Source: DATEJJ01 sp039649115 (lineage in GTDB: Bacteria; Actinomycetota; Actinomycetes; Mycobacteriales; Micromonosporaceae). Taken from it: a stretch of 56,041 nt of DNA. The DNA lies in NCBI GenBank assembly GCA_039649115.1, contig JBBWZQ010000106.1:1-56041 (forward strand), read 5' to 3'. The notes under the pieces are model-generated. The model searched no databases, was not told the origin of the DNA, and saw nothing but the letters and a program-made list of their open reading frames with translations. The position numbers and the translations under genes are program-made. This document shows positions 27,925 through 35,219 of the stretch, piece by piece. Position 1 is the first letter of the stretch; each line of letters starts with the position of its first letter.

Positions 27925-28425
27925 CTACGTGGTGCGCTCCGCGAACACGAACCGGCGGTAGGACCAGAACCTGAAGAGGGTACCGAGGGCCATGCCGACG
28001 AGGTTCTTCGCGACGTTGTACGCGATCCGGGTGTGGAACACCGCCGGCCAGTAGTGCCCGAGCAGGCTCCAGGACACCCACACGCAGGCCAGCCCGATCA
28101 CCAGGCCGACCAGGTTGAACCCGAAGTACAGCAGGTACTCGCGGTGCAGCCCCGAGCGCTCCCGGTCGCGCCAGGTCCAGAACCGGTTGCCGACGAACGC
28201 GACCGTGGCCGCCACGGTCATCGAGACGGTGGCCGCCAGGAACGGACCCATGAGCTTGAGCAGCAGGTTGGAGACCGTGACGTCGACGGCGAATGCGACG
28301 ATGCCCACCACGCCGAACTTGCCCACCTCGTGCACCAGGTGGCCGAAGCGGTCCCACAGCCCGCGCAGCAGACCGGGGGAGGACGCGGATTCCTGCTCTG
28401 CCGAGCGGGTCGTCGGTACGGACAC
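27925..28425 (-). CDS. GtrA-family membrane protein
   Basis: 166-residue protein with four transmembrane helices in the GtrA pattern: EVGKFGVVGIVAFAVDV, a second helix with the conserved NRFWTW motif after it, YLLYFGFNLVGLVIGLA, and LGTLFRFWSYRRFVF at the end. GtrA proteins are thought to flip lipid-linked sugars or help cell-wall polysaccharide assembly. GTG 28425 follows TACGCT (28437-28432) by six bases. The neighbouring PH protein and accD/birA mirror mycobacterial Rv3277-Rv3280. Confidence 0.88.
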   Translation of the reverse strand: MSVPTTRSAEQESASSPGLLRGLWDRFGHLVHEVGKFGVVGIVAFAVDVTVSNLLLKLMGPFLAATVSMTVAATVAFVGNRFWTWRDRERSGLHREYLLYFGFNLVGLVIGLACVWVSWSLLGHYWPAVFHTRIAYNVAKNLVGMALGTLFRFWSYRRFVFAERTT

Positions 28426-28735
28426 GCACGGAGCGTACCGGCTGACCGCCCCGCCGCGCTGCGGCCTGCTCGTCGCGACCCGCCTGTCCGGACGGCCCCC
28501 CACCGGCTAGCCCCTTCCGGGTGACGGGAAGGCCATGCACAAATGTGCTTCGTAGCGGTCGAATTCGCGCTCGCGTACGCAGATGACCGGAGATTCTGAG
28601 ATGCTTGTGCATTTCTTCACAAGCGACCCAGATGTCTTACCAGTCGTTCAGGCTTACGCTGACCGTAACCCCGTCGGCCCCGCTGCGCTGTTCGGTTCTA
28701 TTGATCGGGCGAGCGCCGACCTCCAGGAGATGCCC
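28426..28735. promoter_or_regulatory. gtrA / pckG divergent region with inverted repeats
   Basis: This 310-bp region is less GC-rich than its flanks. It contains CCTTCC/GGAAGG arms (28513-28518, 28527-28532), a palindrome GCACA-AA-TGTGC (28537-28548), and perfect 7-bp arms GCTTGTG/CACAAGC (28603-28609, 28618-28624). TGCACAA in the second site and TTGTGCA in the third are reverse complements, suggesting one regulator. A frame open from 28583 into pckG has poor codon bias and is treated as leader. Confidence 0.5.
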
Positions 28736-30568
28736 ATGACTGCTGCGGCTGTTATCCCCGGACTGGACAATGTCCACATATCTCACCCGCGACTGCTGGC
28801 CTGGGTGTGCGAGGTCGCGGAGCTGACGACACCCGACCGGGTGATGTGGTGCGACGGTTCGGACGACGAGTGGCAGCGGCTCACCGCCGAGTTGGTCGCG
28901 GCCGGGACGCTCGTCCCGCTCAGCCCCGCCAAGAAGCCCAACTCCTTCTGGGCGCGCACCGACCCGTCAGACGTGGCGCGGGTCGAGGAGCGCACCTTCA
29001 TCTGCTCCGTCGACGAGGCGGATGCCGGGCCGACGAACAACTGGATGGCGCCGGCGCAGATGAAGCAGACCATGACGGAGCTGTACCGCGGCTGCATGCG
29101 CGGCCGGACGATGTACGTCATCCCGTTCTGCATGGGCCCGCTCACCGCCGAGCAGCCGATGTTCGGTGTGGAGATCACGGATTCCGCGTACGTGGTCGCC
29201 GCCATGCGCATCATGGCGCGGATGGGCACCGCGGTCCTGGAGCGGATGGGCGCCGACGCCGACTTCGTCCCGTGCCTGCACTCGGTCGGCGCACCCCTCG
29301 GCCCGGGCGAGGCCGACGTGGCGTGGCCGTGCAACCCGACCAAGTTCATCTCGCAGTTCCCGGAGACCCGGGAGATCTGGTCCTACGGCTCCGGGTACGG
29401 CGGCAACTCGCTGCTCGGCAAGAAGTGCTACTCGCTGCGCATCGCCAGCGTGATGGCGCGCGACGAGGGCTGGCTCGCCGAGCACATGCTGATCCTCAAG
29501 CTGACCAGCCCCGCGGGCGACGTGCGGTACGTCGCGGCCGCGTTCCCCTCGGCGTGCGGCAAGACCAACCTCGCGATGCTGGAGCCGACCATCCCCGGCT
29601 GGAAGGTCGAGACGCTCGGCGACGACATCGCCTGGATGCGGTTCGGATCCGACGGCCGGCTGTACGCGACCAATCCCGAGTACGGGCTGTTCGGCGTGGC
29701 ACCGGGTACCGACTGGAAGACCAACCCCAACGCGATGCGCACCATCGCCAAGGGCAACTCGATCTTCACGAACGTCGCCCGTACCGACGACGGCGACATC
29801 TGGTGGGAGGGCATGGGCACGCCGCCGGCCCACCTGACCGACTGGCGCGGCGACGACTGGACGCCAGACTCCGGCGAGCCGTCCAGCCACCCGAACTCCC
29901 GGTTCTGCACGCCGATCACGCAGTGCCCGATTCTCGCCGACGAGTACGAGGACCCGCTCGGCGTACCGATCGACGCGATCCTCTTCGGCGGGCGGCGCAA
30001 GACGACCGTCCCGCTGGTCGCCCAGGCGCGCGACTGGGTGCACGGCGTGTACCTGGGCGCGACGCTGTCCTCGGAGACCACGGCGGCGGCGGCCGGCGCG
30101 GTGGGGGTGGTGCGCCGCGACCCGATGGCCATGCTGCCGTTCATCGGGTACCACGCGGGCGACTACTTCCGGCACTGGATCGAGATGGGCAAGGGCGTCG
30201 ACGGCGATCCCGCCAAGCTGCCGAAGATCTTCTACGTGAACTGGTTCCGCCGGGGCGACGACGGCCGGTTCCTGTGGCCCGGCTTCGGGGAGAACTGCCG
30301 GGTACTCAAGTGGGTCGCCGAGCGCGTCGCCGGCGGGGCGGGTGCGGTCGAGACTCCCGTGGGCTACGTACCGACGCCGGCCGACCTCGACCTGACGGGC
30401 CTGGACGTGCCCGCGGCCGACGTCGAGCAGGCGCTGCGGGTGGACCGCGACGAGTGGCGCGCGGAAGTGCCCGCGGTCGTGGAGTGGTTCGAGAAGTTCG
30501 GTGACAAGCTGCCCGGCGTGCTCTGGGCGGAACTGGACGCGCTGAAGGCACGCCTGGGAGTGGAGTGA
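28736..30568 (+). CDS. pckG: Phosphoenolpyruvate carboxykinase (GTP)
   Basis: 610-residue GTP-dependent PEPCK, converting oxaloacetate + GTP to phosphoenolpyruvate + CO2 + GDP, the entry step of gluconeogenesis. The P-loop with the reactive Cys is AFPSACGKTNLAML; other hallmarks are the SYGSGYGGNSLLGKKC segment and the guanine-binding region near GYHAGDYFRHW. Start ATG 28736 has AGGAG upstream and gives the family length; the ATG at 28583 would add 51 atypical residues. The palindromic upstream region suggests carbon-source control. Confidence 0.95.
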   Translation: MTAAAVIPGLDNVHISHPRLLAWVCEVAELTTPDRVMWCDGSDDEWQRLTAELVAAGTLVPLSPAKKPNSFWARTDPSDVARVEERTFICSVDEADAGPTNNWMAPAQMKQTMTELYRGCMRGRTMYVIPFCMGPLTAEQPMFGVEITDSAYVVAAMRIMARMGTAVLERMGADADFVPCLHSVGAPLGPGEADVAWPCNPTKFISQFPETREIWSYGSGYGGNSLLGKKCYSLRIASVMARDEGWLAEHMLILKLTSPAGDVRYVAAAFPSACGKTNLAMLEPTIPGWKVETLGDDIAWMRFGSDGRLYATNPEYGLFGVAPGTDWKTNPNAMRTIAKGNSIFTNVARTDDGDIWWEGMGTPPAHLTDWRGDDWTPDSGEPSSHPNSRFCTPITQCPILADEYEDPLGVPIDAILFGGRRKTTVPLVAQARDWVHGVYLGATLSSETTAAAAGAVGVVRRDPMAMLPFIGYHAGDYFRHWIEMGKGVDGDPAKLPKIFYVNWFRRGDDGRFLWPGFGENCRVLKWVAERVAGGAGAVETPVGYVPTPADLDLTGLDVPAADVEQALRVDRDEWRAEVPAVVEWFEKFGDKLPGVLWAELDALKARLGVE

Positions 30569-30635
30569 GCGCAGCGGGGGCACCGCCTCCGCGCGCCCTG
30601 TCCGGCCGGCACGGGAACTGGGTAGGCTGACCGGC

Positions 30636-31409
30636 GTGAGACTTCGGGACCTGCTCGCCTACCCGGTCTACGAGCGGCGCCTCGCGGCCTCGCTGATCGG
30701 CAAGCCGCATCCCCGCCACGTCGGCGTGATGCTCGACGGCAACCGGCGCTGGGCCAAGGCCAACGGGTTCGATGACCCCACCGTCGGCCACCGGGCCGGC
30801 GCCGCCAAGGTCGAGGAGCTGCTGCACTGGTGTGACGCGGCCGGCATCGGCCACGTGACGCTCTGGCTCCTGTCCACCGACAACCTGACCCGCCCGGCGG
30901 CCGAGTTGGACCCGCTGCTGGGCATCATCGAAGGCGTCGCGGAGGATCTCGCGGCCCCGGGCAAGCCCTGGCAGCTGCGCATGGTCGGGGCGCTGGACGT
31001 CCTGCCGGCGAGCACCGCCGAGGTGCTGAAGGCGGCGCAGGAGCGCACCATCGGCCGCAGCGGTGGCGCGCACGTCAACATCGCCGTGGGCTACGGCGGC
31101 CGCCGGGAGATCGCCGACGCGGTGCGGTCACTGCTGCAGGAGCACGCCAGGGCGGGCACCAGCATCGAGGAACTGGCCGAGATCCTCGACGTCGACCACA
31201 TCGCCGAGCACCTGTACACCAGGGGCCAGCCCGATCCGGACCTGGTCATCCGCACGAGCGGGGAGCAGCGGCTGTCCGGTTTCCTGCTCTGGCAGTCGGC
31301 GCACTCGGAGTTCTACTTCTGTGACGCGTACTGGCCCGGGTTCCGGCGGGTCGACTTCCTGCGCGCACTTCGTGACTACGCGAGCCGGCAACGCCGGTAC
31401 GGCGTCTGA
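30636..31409 (+). CDS. uppS: Isoprenyl (cis-prenyl) transferase
   Basis: 257-residue Z-prenyl transferase. The pyrophosphate-binding motif GVMLDGNRRWAK carries the catalytic Asp; the C-terminal motif is RTSGEQRLSGFLLWQSAHSEFYF. Mycobacterial relatives of this length include the short-chain Z-farnesyl diphosphate synthase Rv1086 as well as decaprenyl diphosphate synthase, so product length is uncertain. GTG 30636 is seven bases after TAGGCT (30623-30628). Confidence 0.9.
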   Translation: MRLRDLLAYPVYERRLAASLIGKPHPRHVGVMLDGNRRWAKANGFDDPTVGHRAGAAKVEELLHWCDAAGIGHVTLWLLSTDNLTRPAAELDPLLGIIEGVAEDLAAPGKPWQLRMVGALDVLPASTAEVLKAAQERTIGRSGGAHVNIAVGYGGRREIADAVRSLLQEHARAGTSIEELAEILDVDHIAEHLYTRGQPDPDLVIRTSGEQRLSGFLLWQSAHSEFYFCDAYWPGFRRVDFLRALRDYASRQRRYGV

Positions 31410-31417
31410 GTGGCCGC

Positions 31418-31783
31418 TCAGCCGCCGCCGTTGCCGCGGCGGGTCAGATGGTGCTGCGTGAACGGGACCACGGACGCCTCGCGGCTCTGGTTGAGCAGGT
31501 AGCCCTCGACGAACCCCGTGTTGCGGTCGCCCACCCGGTTCTCCAGATCCTCGAGGCGCGCGACGAACAGATCGACCATCAGGTCCAGCTTTCTGTTCAC
31601 CTGTTCGAACAGGTGAGCGCTGACCGCGATCGCCCCACCCGCCGCCGCCAGTCCGATCCCGAAGTCGTTCACCACGTTGGGCACGGTGTACCGGGTCAGG
31701 GCCGCCAGGAGCACGTTGGCCATGGCGACGAGCCCGACGGCGAGTGTCCCGCTGATGATGCCCGCCCACTTGAAGCCCATCAT
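31418..31783 (-). CDS. Small two-helix membrane protein of unknown function
   Basis: 121-residue protein. A first hydrophobic segment near residues 6-28 and a second near 37-58 are followed by a helical region (LFEQVNRKLDLMVDLFVARLEDLENRV) likely to form a coiled coil, and a basic tail. AAGGAGA five bases before ATG 31783 fixes the start. It is convergent with uppS. I do not recognise the family. Confidence 0.65.
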   Translation of the reverse strand: MMGFKWAGIISGTLAVGLVAMANVLLAALTRYTVPNVVNDFGIGLAAAGGAIAVSAHLFEQVNRKLDLMVDLFVARLEDLENRVGDRNTGFVEGYLLNQSREASVVPFTQHHLTRRGNGGG

Positions 31784-31938
31784 TCGTTCTCCTTCGGTCA
31801 CCCGGGCGCGCGCCCGACCAGACCCAATGAGCTGCCTTCCTGAGCAAAATGCAACGTGCAGACGGACGGTAGCTCGATGGTGGGGTATTGGTAACCAGGA
31901 GTGGTCAGATTGCCGTGGCTTCTTTCACCATTTGCCCA

Positions 31939-32376
31939 CTAACCCGTTAGGCGCTTCCGTTGGGTACCTTCGTCCGGGATCGCCGGCCGGTAGGCGAGAT
32001 AGCGGACCGTTTCCCGGATGTGGTACTTCTCCGCCTCCGACACCCGCGGATCCAGCAGCTTGTGCAGCAGGGCGGCGACGTCCGGGTCCATCGGCGGCGG
32101 CTCGGGGTGCGGCCGGCCGGTGGCGGACCGGTCCCAGCCGAGGATGCCGAAGGCGAGGGTCGGGTTGATACCGAGGCCCTCGCAGAAGGCCACCACGCGG
32201 GCCGGCTCCGGATCGGTGACCCAGTCGGCCCGCACCCACCGGTTGATGGTCTGGCGGGACAGGCCCGTCTTGGCTGCCACGGTCGTGCCGTTCCAGCCGC
32301 GGATGGCCCGCGCGTCCGCCAGCGACTTGCGGACGAACGCGGCGAACGCCTGACGCCGGCTGCTGGTGTCACGCAC
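31939..32376 (-). CDS. XRE-like helix-turn-helix regulator
   Basis: 145-residue protein with an N-terminal HTH, TTVAAKTGLSRQTINRWVRADW (about residues 30-51). It is followed by a Pro-rich linker and a C-terminal helical segment DPDVAALLHKLLDPRVSEAEKYHIRETV that could dimerise. The start is GTG 32376, six bases after TACGTT (32388-32383); longer in-frame starts run into palindromes and are less likely. It faces two small unknown genes across 300 bp packed with inverted repeats, so it probably regulates itself and them. Confidence 0.8.
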   Translation of the reverse strand: MRDTSSRRQAFAAFVRKSLADARAIRGWNGTTVAAKTGLSRQTINRWVRADWVTDPEPARVVAFCEGLGINPTLAFGILGWDRSATGRPHPEPPPMDPDVAALLHKLLDPRVSEAEKYHIRETVRYLAYRPAIPDEGTQRKRLTG

Positions 32377-32676
32377 GCGGACAACGTACGTCCCGTCGTT
32401 GGGACGTTCGACCGATCGTGAGCTGCTGTCCCGTGTGCGTGACAGCAGCGCCTTGCCGATTTTGGCGACATTGGCGCGAGAGGTGAGGGGTGTCACGGGG
32501 GCAGGGTAGGGCTTGCCGAGTGCCGACGGAAATCATCCGAACGGATGATGCTGTCACGTCGGCGTTACGTCCTAACGTTGTCACGTGCGCGAGACATTAT
32601 GTCACGACGCCAGTCACCCCTGCGCGCCAAAGGACCTTGACCGCCGACCGATACCAACTGCTAGAGGGGTGCCCCG
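32377..32676. promoter_or_regulatory. Palindrome-rich divergent control region
   Basis: Within 300 bp: ACGTCCC/GGGACGT arms (32388-32394, 32401-32407) on the XRE -10; GCTGCTGTC/GACAGCAGC arms (32422-32430, 32441-32449); ATCATCC/GGATGAT arms (32532-32538, 32543-32549). The heptamer TGTCACG occurs at 32491, 32552, 32579 and 32600, with a further copy just inside the XRE gene at 32367 and an inverted one at 32438. TTGACC (32637-32642) with CTAGAG (32661-32666) is a candidate promoter for the plus-strand genes. Confidence 0.65.
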
Positions 32677-33051
32677 ATGACCGAGATCGCAACGCGTACC
32701 GAGGCCTTCGGCCTTGTCGCCCACGGTGTGGCGGACGGCCTTGCCGCACCCTGGCGGCTGTACCTGGCCCGCGGCTGCCGCTACCTGTCGCTGGGTGTCG
32801 GCAACCGCGACGAGTGGGACTCCTGGCGGACCCACCTCAACTGCCCGGACCTGTCCATCCGGGTGTACGAGACCGACGGCCTGGTGCGCCGTTCGTCTGT
32901 GGCGGAGGTCGTCCGCGGGGGCTGCCGCATCGCCGTCGAACTGGTCGAGGACATCGACCTGGGCGACCTCCGGCTGCTGACCCGCGACGACGACACGCCG
33001 GCGGGCGACTTCCGCGACCCGGATTACCCCGAACCCGAGGAGGCTACGTGA
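32677..33051 (+). CDS. Small soluble protein of unknown function
   Basis: 124-residue acidic protein with no signal peptide or membrane segment. It has several Trp residues (PWRLYLARGC, DEWDSWRTHL) and an acidic C-terminal tail ending PDYPEPEEAT. GAGGGG lies about eight bases before ATG 32677. Its stop overlaps the next start by GTGA, so the two are translationally coupled. The function is unknown; the context (XRE regulator, palindromes) suggests an accessory module. Confidence 0.72.
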   Translation: MTEIATRTEAFGLVAHGVADGLAAPWRLYLARGCRYLSLGVGNRDEWDSWRTHLNCPDLSIRVYETDGLVRRSSVAEVVRGGCRIAVELVEDIDLGDLRLLTRDDDTPAGDFRDPDYPEPEEAT

Positions 33052-33344
33052 GTGTTGGTGCGGAACTGTTCATCCTTCTGTTGATCGCCTCGTCCACCTA
33101 CGCCGTCGGCCGCGTACACGCGAAGGTCGGCTATCGACTCGGCTACCGCTTCGGGTACCGGCAGGGGTACTTCGACGGTGACCGCGCCAGTTGGAACCGG
33201 CGCCGCCGCGACGCCCAGACCGCCATCAGCGCAGTGCTCTCAGGGAAGCAAGGTCGTCCGCACACCGAGACGTTTTCCCTGGTACCGCCCGGAACCACGT
33301 ACACGAGTACCTCAGCGACCGGCCGCCACGCCCTCACGGACTGA
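33048..33344 (+). CDS. Small membrane-anchored protein of unknown function
   Basis: 98-residue protein. One N-terminal transmembrane segment (about 5-20, LFILLLIASSTYAVG) is followed by a Tyr/Gly/Arg repeat (YRLGYRFGYRQGYFDGD) and a basic helical stretch. GTG 33048 overlaps the previous stop (GTGA), consistent with coupled translation. I do not recognise the family. Confidence 0.7.
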   Translation: MSVGAELFILLLIASSTYAVGRVHAKVGYRLGYRFGYRQGYFDGDRASWNRRRRDAQTAISAVLSGKQGRPHTETFSLVPPGTTYTSTSATGRHALTD

Positions 33345-33406
33345 CCGTTCCGCCGGTCGAGGAAGGGTCCGCCGCCGAAAGGTGGCGAAGAGCGCTCAAC
33401 TCTTTC

Positions 33407-33441
33407 TTGATCGGCGGGGTAGGGCCGGTTAGCGTCTAGTC
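33407..33441 (+). promoter_or_regulatory. Promoter of the putative phoAT-phoH2 operon
   Basis: TTGATC (33407-33412), a 17-bp spacer and TAGCGT (33430-33435), then six bases to ATG 33442. Spacing predicts transcription starting on the A of the start codon. Confidence 0.75.
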
Positions 33442-33609
33442 ATGGCGAGGGGGCTTCCCAAGCCAACCGGCAGGCCTGGAGCACGTATTCGGCCGCCTGA
33501 GGCTGAATGCGGGAGCAGTCGCGGGGATCGCACCCGACCCCGTGCCACTGGGCACCGGCGGAGGCGGAGCGCGGGCGACAGGGTGCCGCCCGCAGGAGCC
33601 AGCCTGTGA
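33442..33609 (+). CDS. Small basic ORF overlapping phoH2 (PhoAT-like candidate)
   Basis: 55-residue, strongly Arg-rich frame (starts MARGLPKPTGRPG, ends VPPAGASL). Support: a near-ideal promoter puts the transcript start on its ATG, and its TGA overlaps the phoH2 GTG by four bases. Mycobacterial phoH2 genes are preceded by an overlapping small gene, phoAT, described as the antitoxin, so position argues for an equivalent. Codon bias is weaker than in long genes, and similarity to PhoAT is not shown here. A hairpin of seven G-C pairs (33571-33577 with 33587-33593) abuts the phoH2 ribosome-binding site. It could instead be a regulatory leader. Confidence 0.55.
   Translation: MARGLPKPTGRPGARIRPPEAECGSSRGDRTRPRATGHRRRRSAGDRVPPAGASL
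33571..33593 (+). promoter_or_regulatory. Hairpin next to the phoH2 ribosome-binding site
   Basis: Arms GCGGGCG and CGCCCGC enclose nine bases and are followed directly by AGGAG (33594-33598), eight bases before GTG 33606. Folding near the site could make phoH2 translation depend on ribosomes arriving from the small upstream frame. Confidence 0.5.
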
Positions 33610-34952
33610 CCACTCGCCGTACCAGAACCTCGGCACCATCCCCGCACACATACGTCCTGGACACGTCTGTCCTCATCGCCGATCCGGCCGCGTTCCTGCG
33701 GTTCGCGGAGCACGAGGTGGTGCTCCCGCTGATCGTGATCTCGGAGCTCGAAGGCAAGCGTGCCCACCCGGAGTTGGGATACTTCGCGCGGCAGTCCCTG
33801 CGCCTGCTCGACGACCTGCGCGTCAAGCATGGCCGGCTGGACCTGCCGCTGCAGGTCAACGACAGCGGGGGGACACTGCGGGTCGAGCTCAACCACGCCG
33901 ATCCGGGAGTGTTGCCGCCGGGCTTCCGCGGCGACACCAACGACTCCCGGATCCTGTCCGTGGCGCTGGCGATCGCGGCCGAGGGCAAGGACGTCACGCT
34001 TGTCACCAAGGACATGCCGTTGCGCGTCAAGGCCGCCTCGGTCGGCCTGTCCGCCGACGAGTACCGGCACGGGCAGGCCAGCGATCCCACCTGGACCGGC
34101 ATGGCCGAGCTGGAACTGCGCGACGAGCAGGTCACCGCGCTCTACGCGGGCGAAACGCTGGACCTGACCGAGTTGCAGCCCGATGCGGCCGGTGAGGCGG
34201 CCGGGCTGCCCTGCCACACCGGCCTGGTGCTGCACTCGTCGCGCGGTTCGGCGCTGGGCCGGGTACTGCCCGACAAGAGGGTGCGGCTGGTGCGCGGCGA
34301 CCGGGAGGCGTTCGGCCTGCACGGCCGCTCGGCCGAGCAGCGGATCGCGCTCGACCTGCTGCTGGACGATTCGATCGGCATCGTCTCGCTCGGCGGCCGT
34401 GCCGGCACCGGCAAGTCGGCGCTCGCGCTGTGCGCCGGGCTGGAACAGGTCATGGAGCGGCGCCGGCACAAGAAGGTGATCGTGTTCCGTCCGCTCTACG
34501 CCGTCGGCGGCCAGGAACTGGGCTACCTGCCGGGCAGCGAGGCGGAGAAGATGTCGCCCTGGGCGCAGGCCGTGTTCGACACGCTCGGCGCGCTCGTCCA
34601 CGACAACGTGCTGGAGGAGGTCGCGGCCCGCGGCATGCTCGAGGTGCTCCCGCTGACCCACATCCGCGGCCGGAGCCTGCACGACGCCTTCGTGATCGTC
34701 GACGAGGCGCAGTCGCTGGAGCGCGGCGTCCTGCTGACCGTGCTCTCCCGCATCGGCACCGGGTCGCGCGTGGTACTCACGCATGACGTCGCACAACGGG
34801 ACAATCTGCGGGTAGGCCGCCATGACGGGGTCGTCGCGGTCATCGAGGCACTCAAGGGACATCCCCTGTTCGCCCATGTCACCCTCACCCGTTCGGAGCG
34901 GTCGCCCATCGCCGAAGTGGTTACAGATCTTCTTGAGGACTTGCCACAATAA
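33606..34952 (+). CDS. phoH2: PhoH2: PIN-domain ribonuclease fused to PhoH ATPase
   Basis: 448-residue two-domain protein. The N-terminal PIN domain (about 10-150) shows TYVLDTSVLIADP, VISELEGKR and DTNDSRILSVALA, supplying the acidic metal-binding residues. The C-terminal PhoH ATPase (about 235-448) has Walker A GRAGTGKSALAL, Walker B AFVIVDEAQS, and later LTHDVAQRDN. Mycobacterial PhoH2 unwinds and cuts RNA and forms a toxin-antitoxin pair with PhoAT. GTG 33606 overlaps the small upstream frame. The position matches Rv1095 in the mycobacterial order. Confidence 0.92.
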   Translation: MTTRRTRTSAPSPHTYVLDTSVLIADPAAFLRFAEHEVVLPLIVISELEGKRAHPELGYFARQSLRLLDDLRVKHGRLDLPLQVNDSGGTLRVELNHADPGVLPPGFRGDTNDSRILSVALAIAAEGKDVTLVTKDMPLRVKAASVGLSADEYRHGQASDPTWTGMAELELRDEQVTALYAGETLDLTELQPDAAGEAAGLPCHTGLVLHSSRGSALGRVLPDKRVRLVRGDREAFGLHGRSAEQRIALDLLLDDSIGIVSLGGRAGTGKSALALCAGLEQVMERRRHKKVIVFRPLYAVGGQELGYLPGSEAEKMSPWAQAVFDTLGALVHDNVLEEVAARGMLEVLPLTHIRGRSLHDAFVIVDEAQSLERGVLLTVLSRIGTGSRVVLTHDVAQRDNLRVGRHDGVVAVIEALKGHPLFAHVTLTRSERSPIAEVVTDLLEDLPQ

Positions 34953-35219
34953 AGGACATTTCGCCCGTTACGATGTGTCAAGTTTCACAAAGACACCCGT
35001 GCCGACTGGCGTGGACCCGCACGGTGGGTAAGGGTGTTTGCCGAGTGCCTGCGGCCCGAGATCGATGGAAGCGTTGCCAATCCATCGCCGGATGTCGGTC
35101 TGGTTCGCGACCCGCAGTGGTTGGGCGGGGCGGCGCTCACGGTGTGTCCACTGCCGCTCACCAGCACGGCGAGCGGTTGGGACGCGCCGTGTCCTTGCCC
35201 CCGACGAAGGGACCACTTC
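34953..35219 (+). promoter_or_regulatory. Long, structured leader of the transglycosylase-like gene
   Basis: 267 bp without a convincing gene. TACGAT (34969-34974) could be the -10, leaving a leader of about 240 nt. Possible stems: ACACCC/GGGTGT (34993-34998, 35032-35037), CGATGG/CCATCG (35063-35068, 35082-35087), and CCGCTC/GAGCGG closer to the gene. Cell-wall hydrolase genes in actinobacteria often carry the c-di-AMP (ydaO) riboswitch; its conserved core was looked for and not seen. The element is unclassified. Confidence 0.4.

Noticed and set aside
28583..28735. 51-residue N-terminal extension of PEPCK
   Set aside because: Codon third positions are A/T-rich, the extra residues exceed the family length, and ATG 28736 has a ribosome-binding site.
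31418..33344. Integrated mobile element
   Set aside because: No integrase, transposase, flanking tRNA or direct-repeat att sites are visible, so only an accessory module is claimed.
34953..35219. Canonical ydaO (c-di-AMP) riboswitch
   Set aside because: Position and downstream gene fit, but the conserved GGGGGACC-type and CCCGAACCCG-type core segments were not found, so only an unclassified leader is reported.
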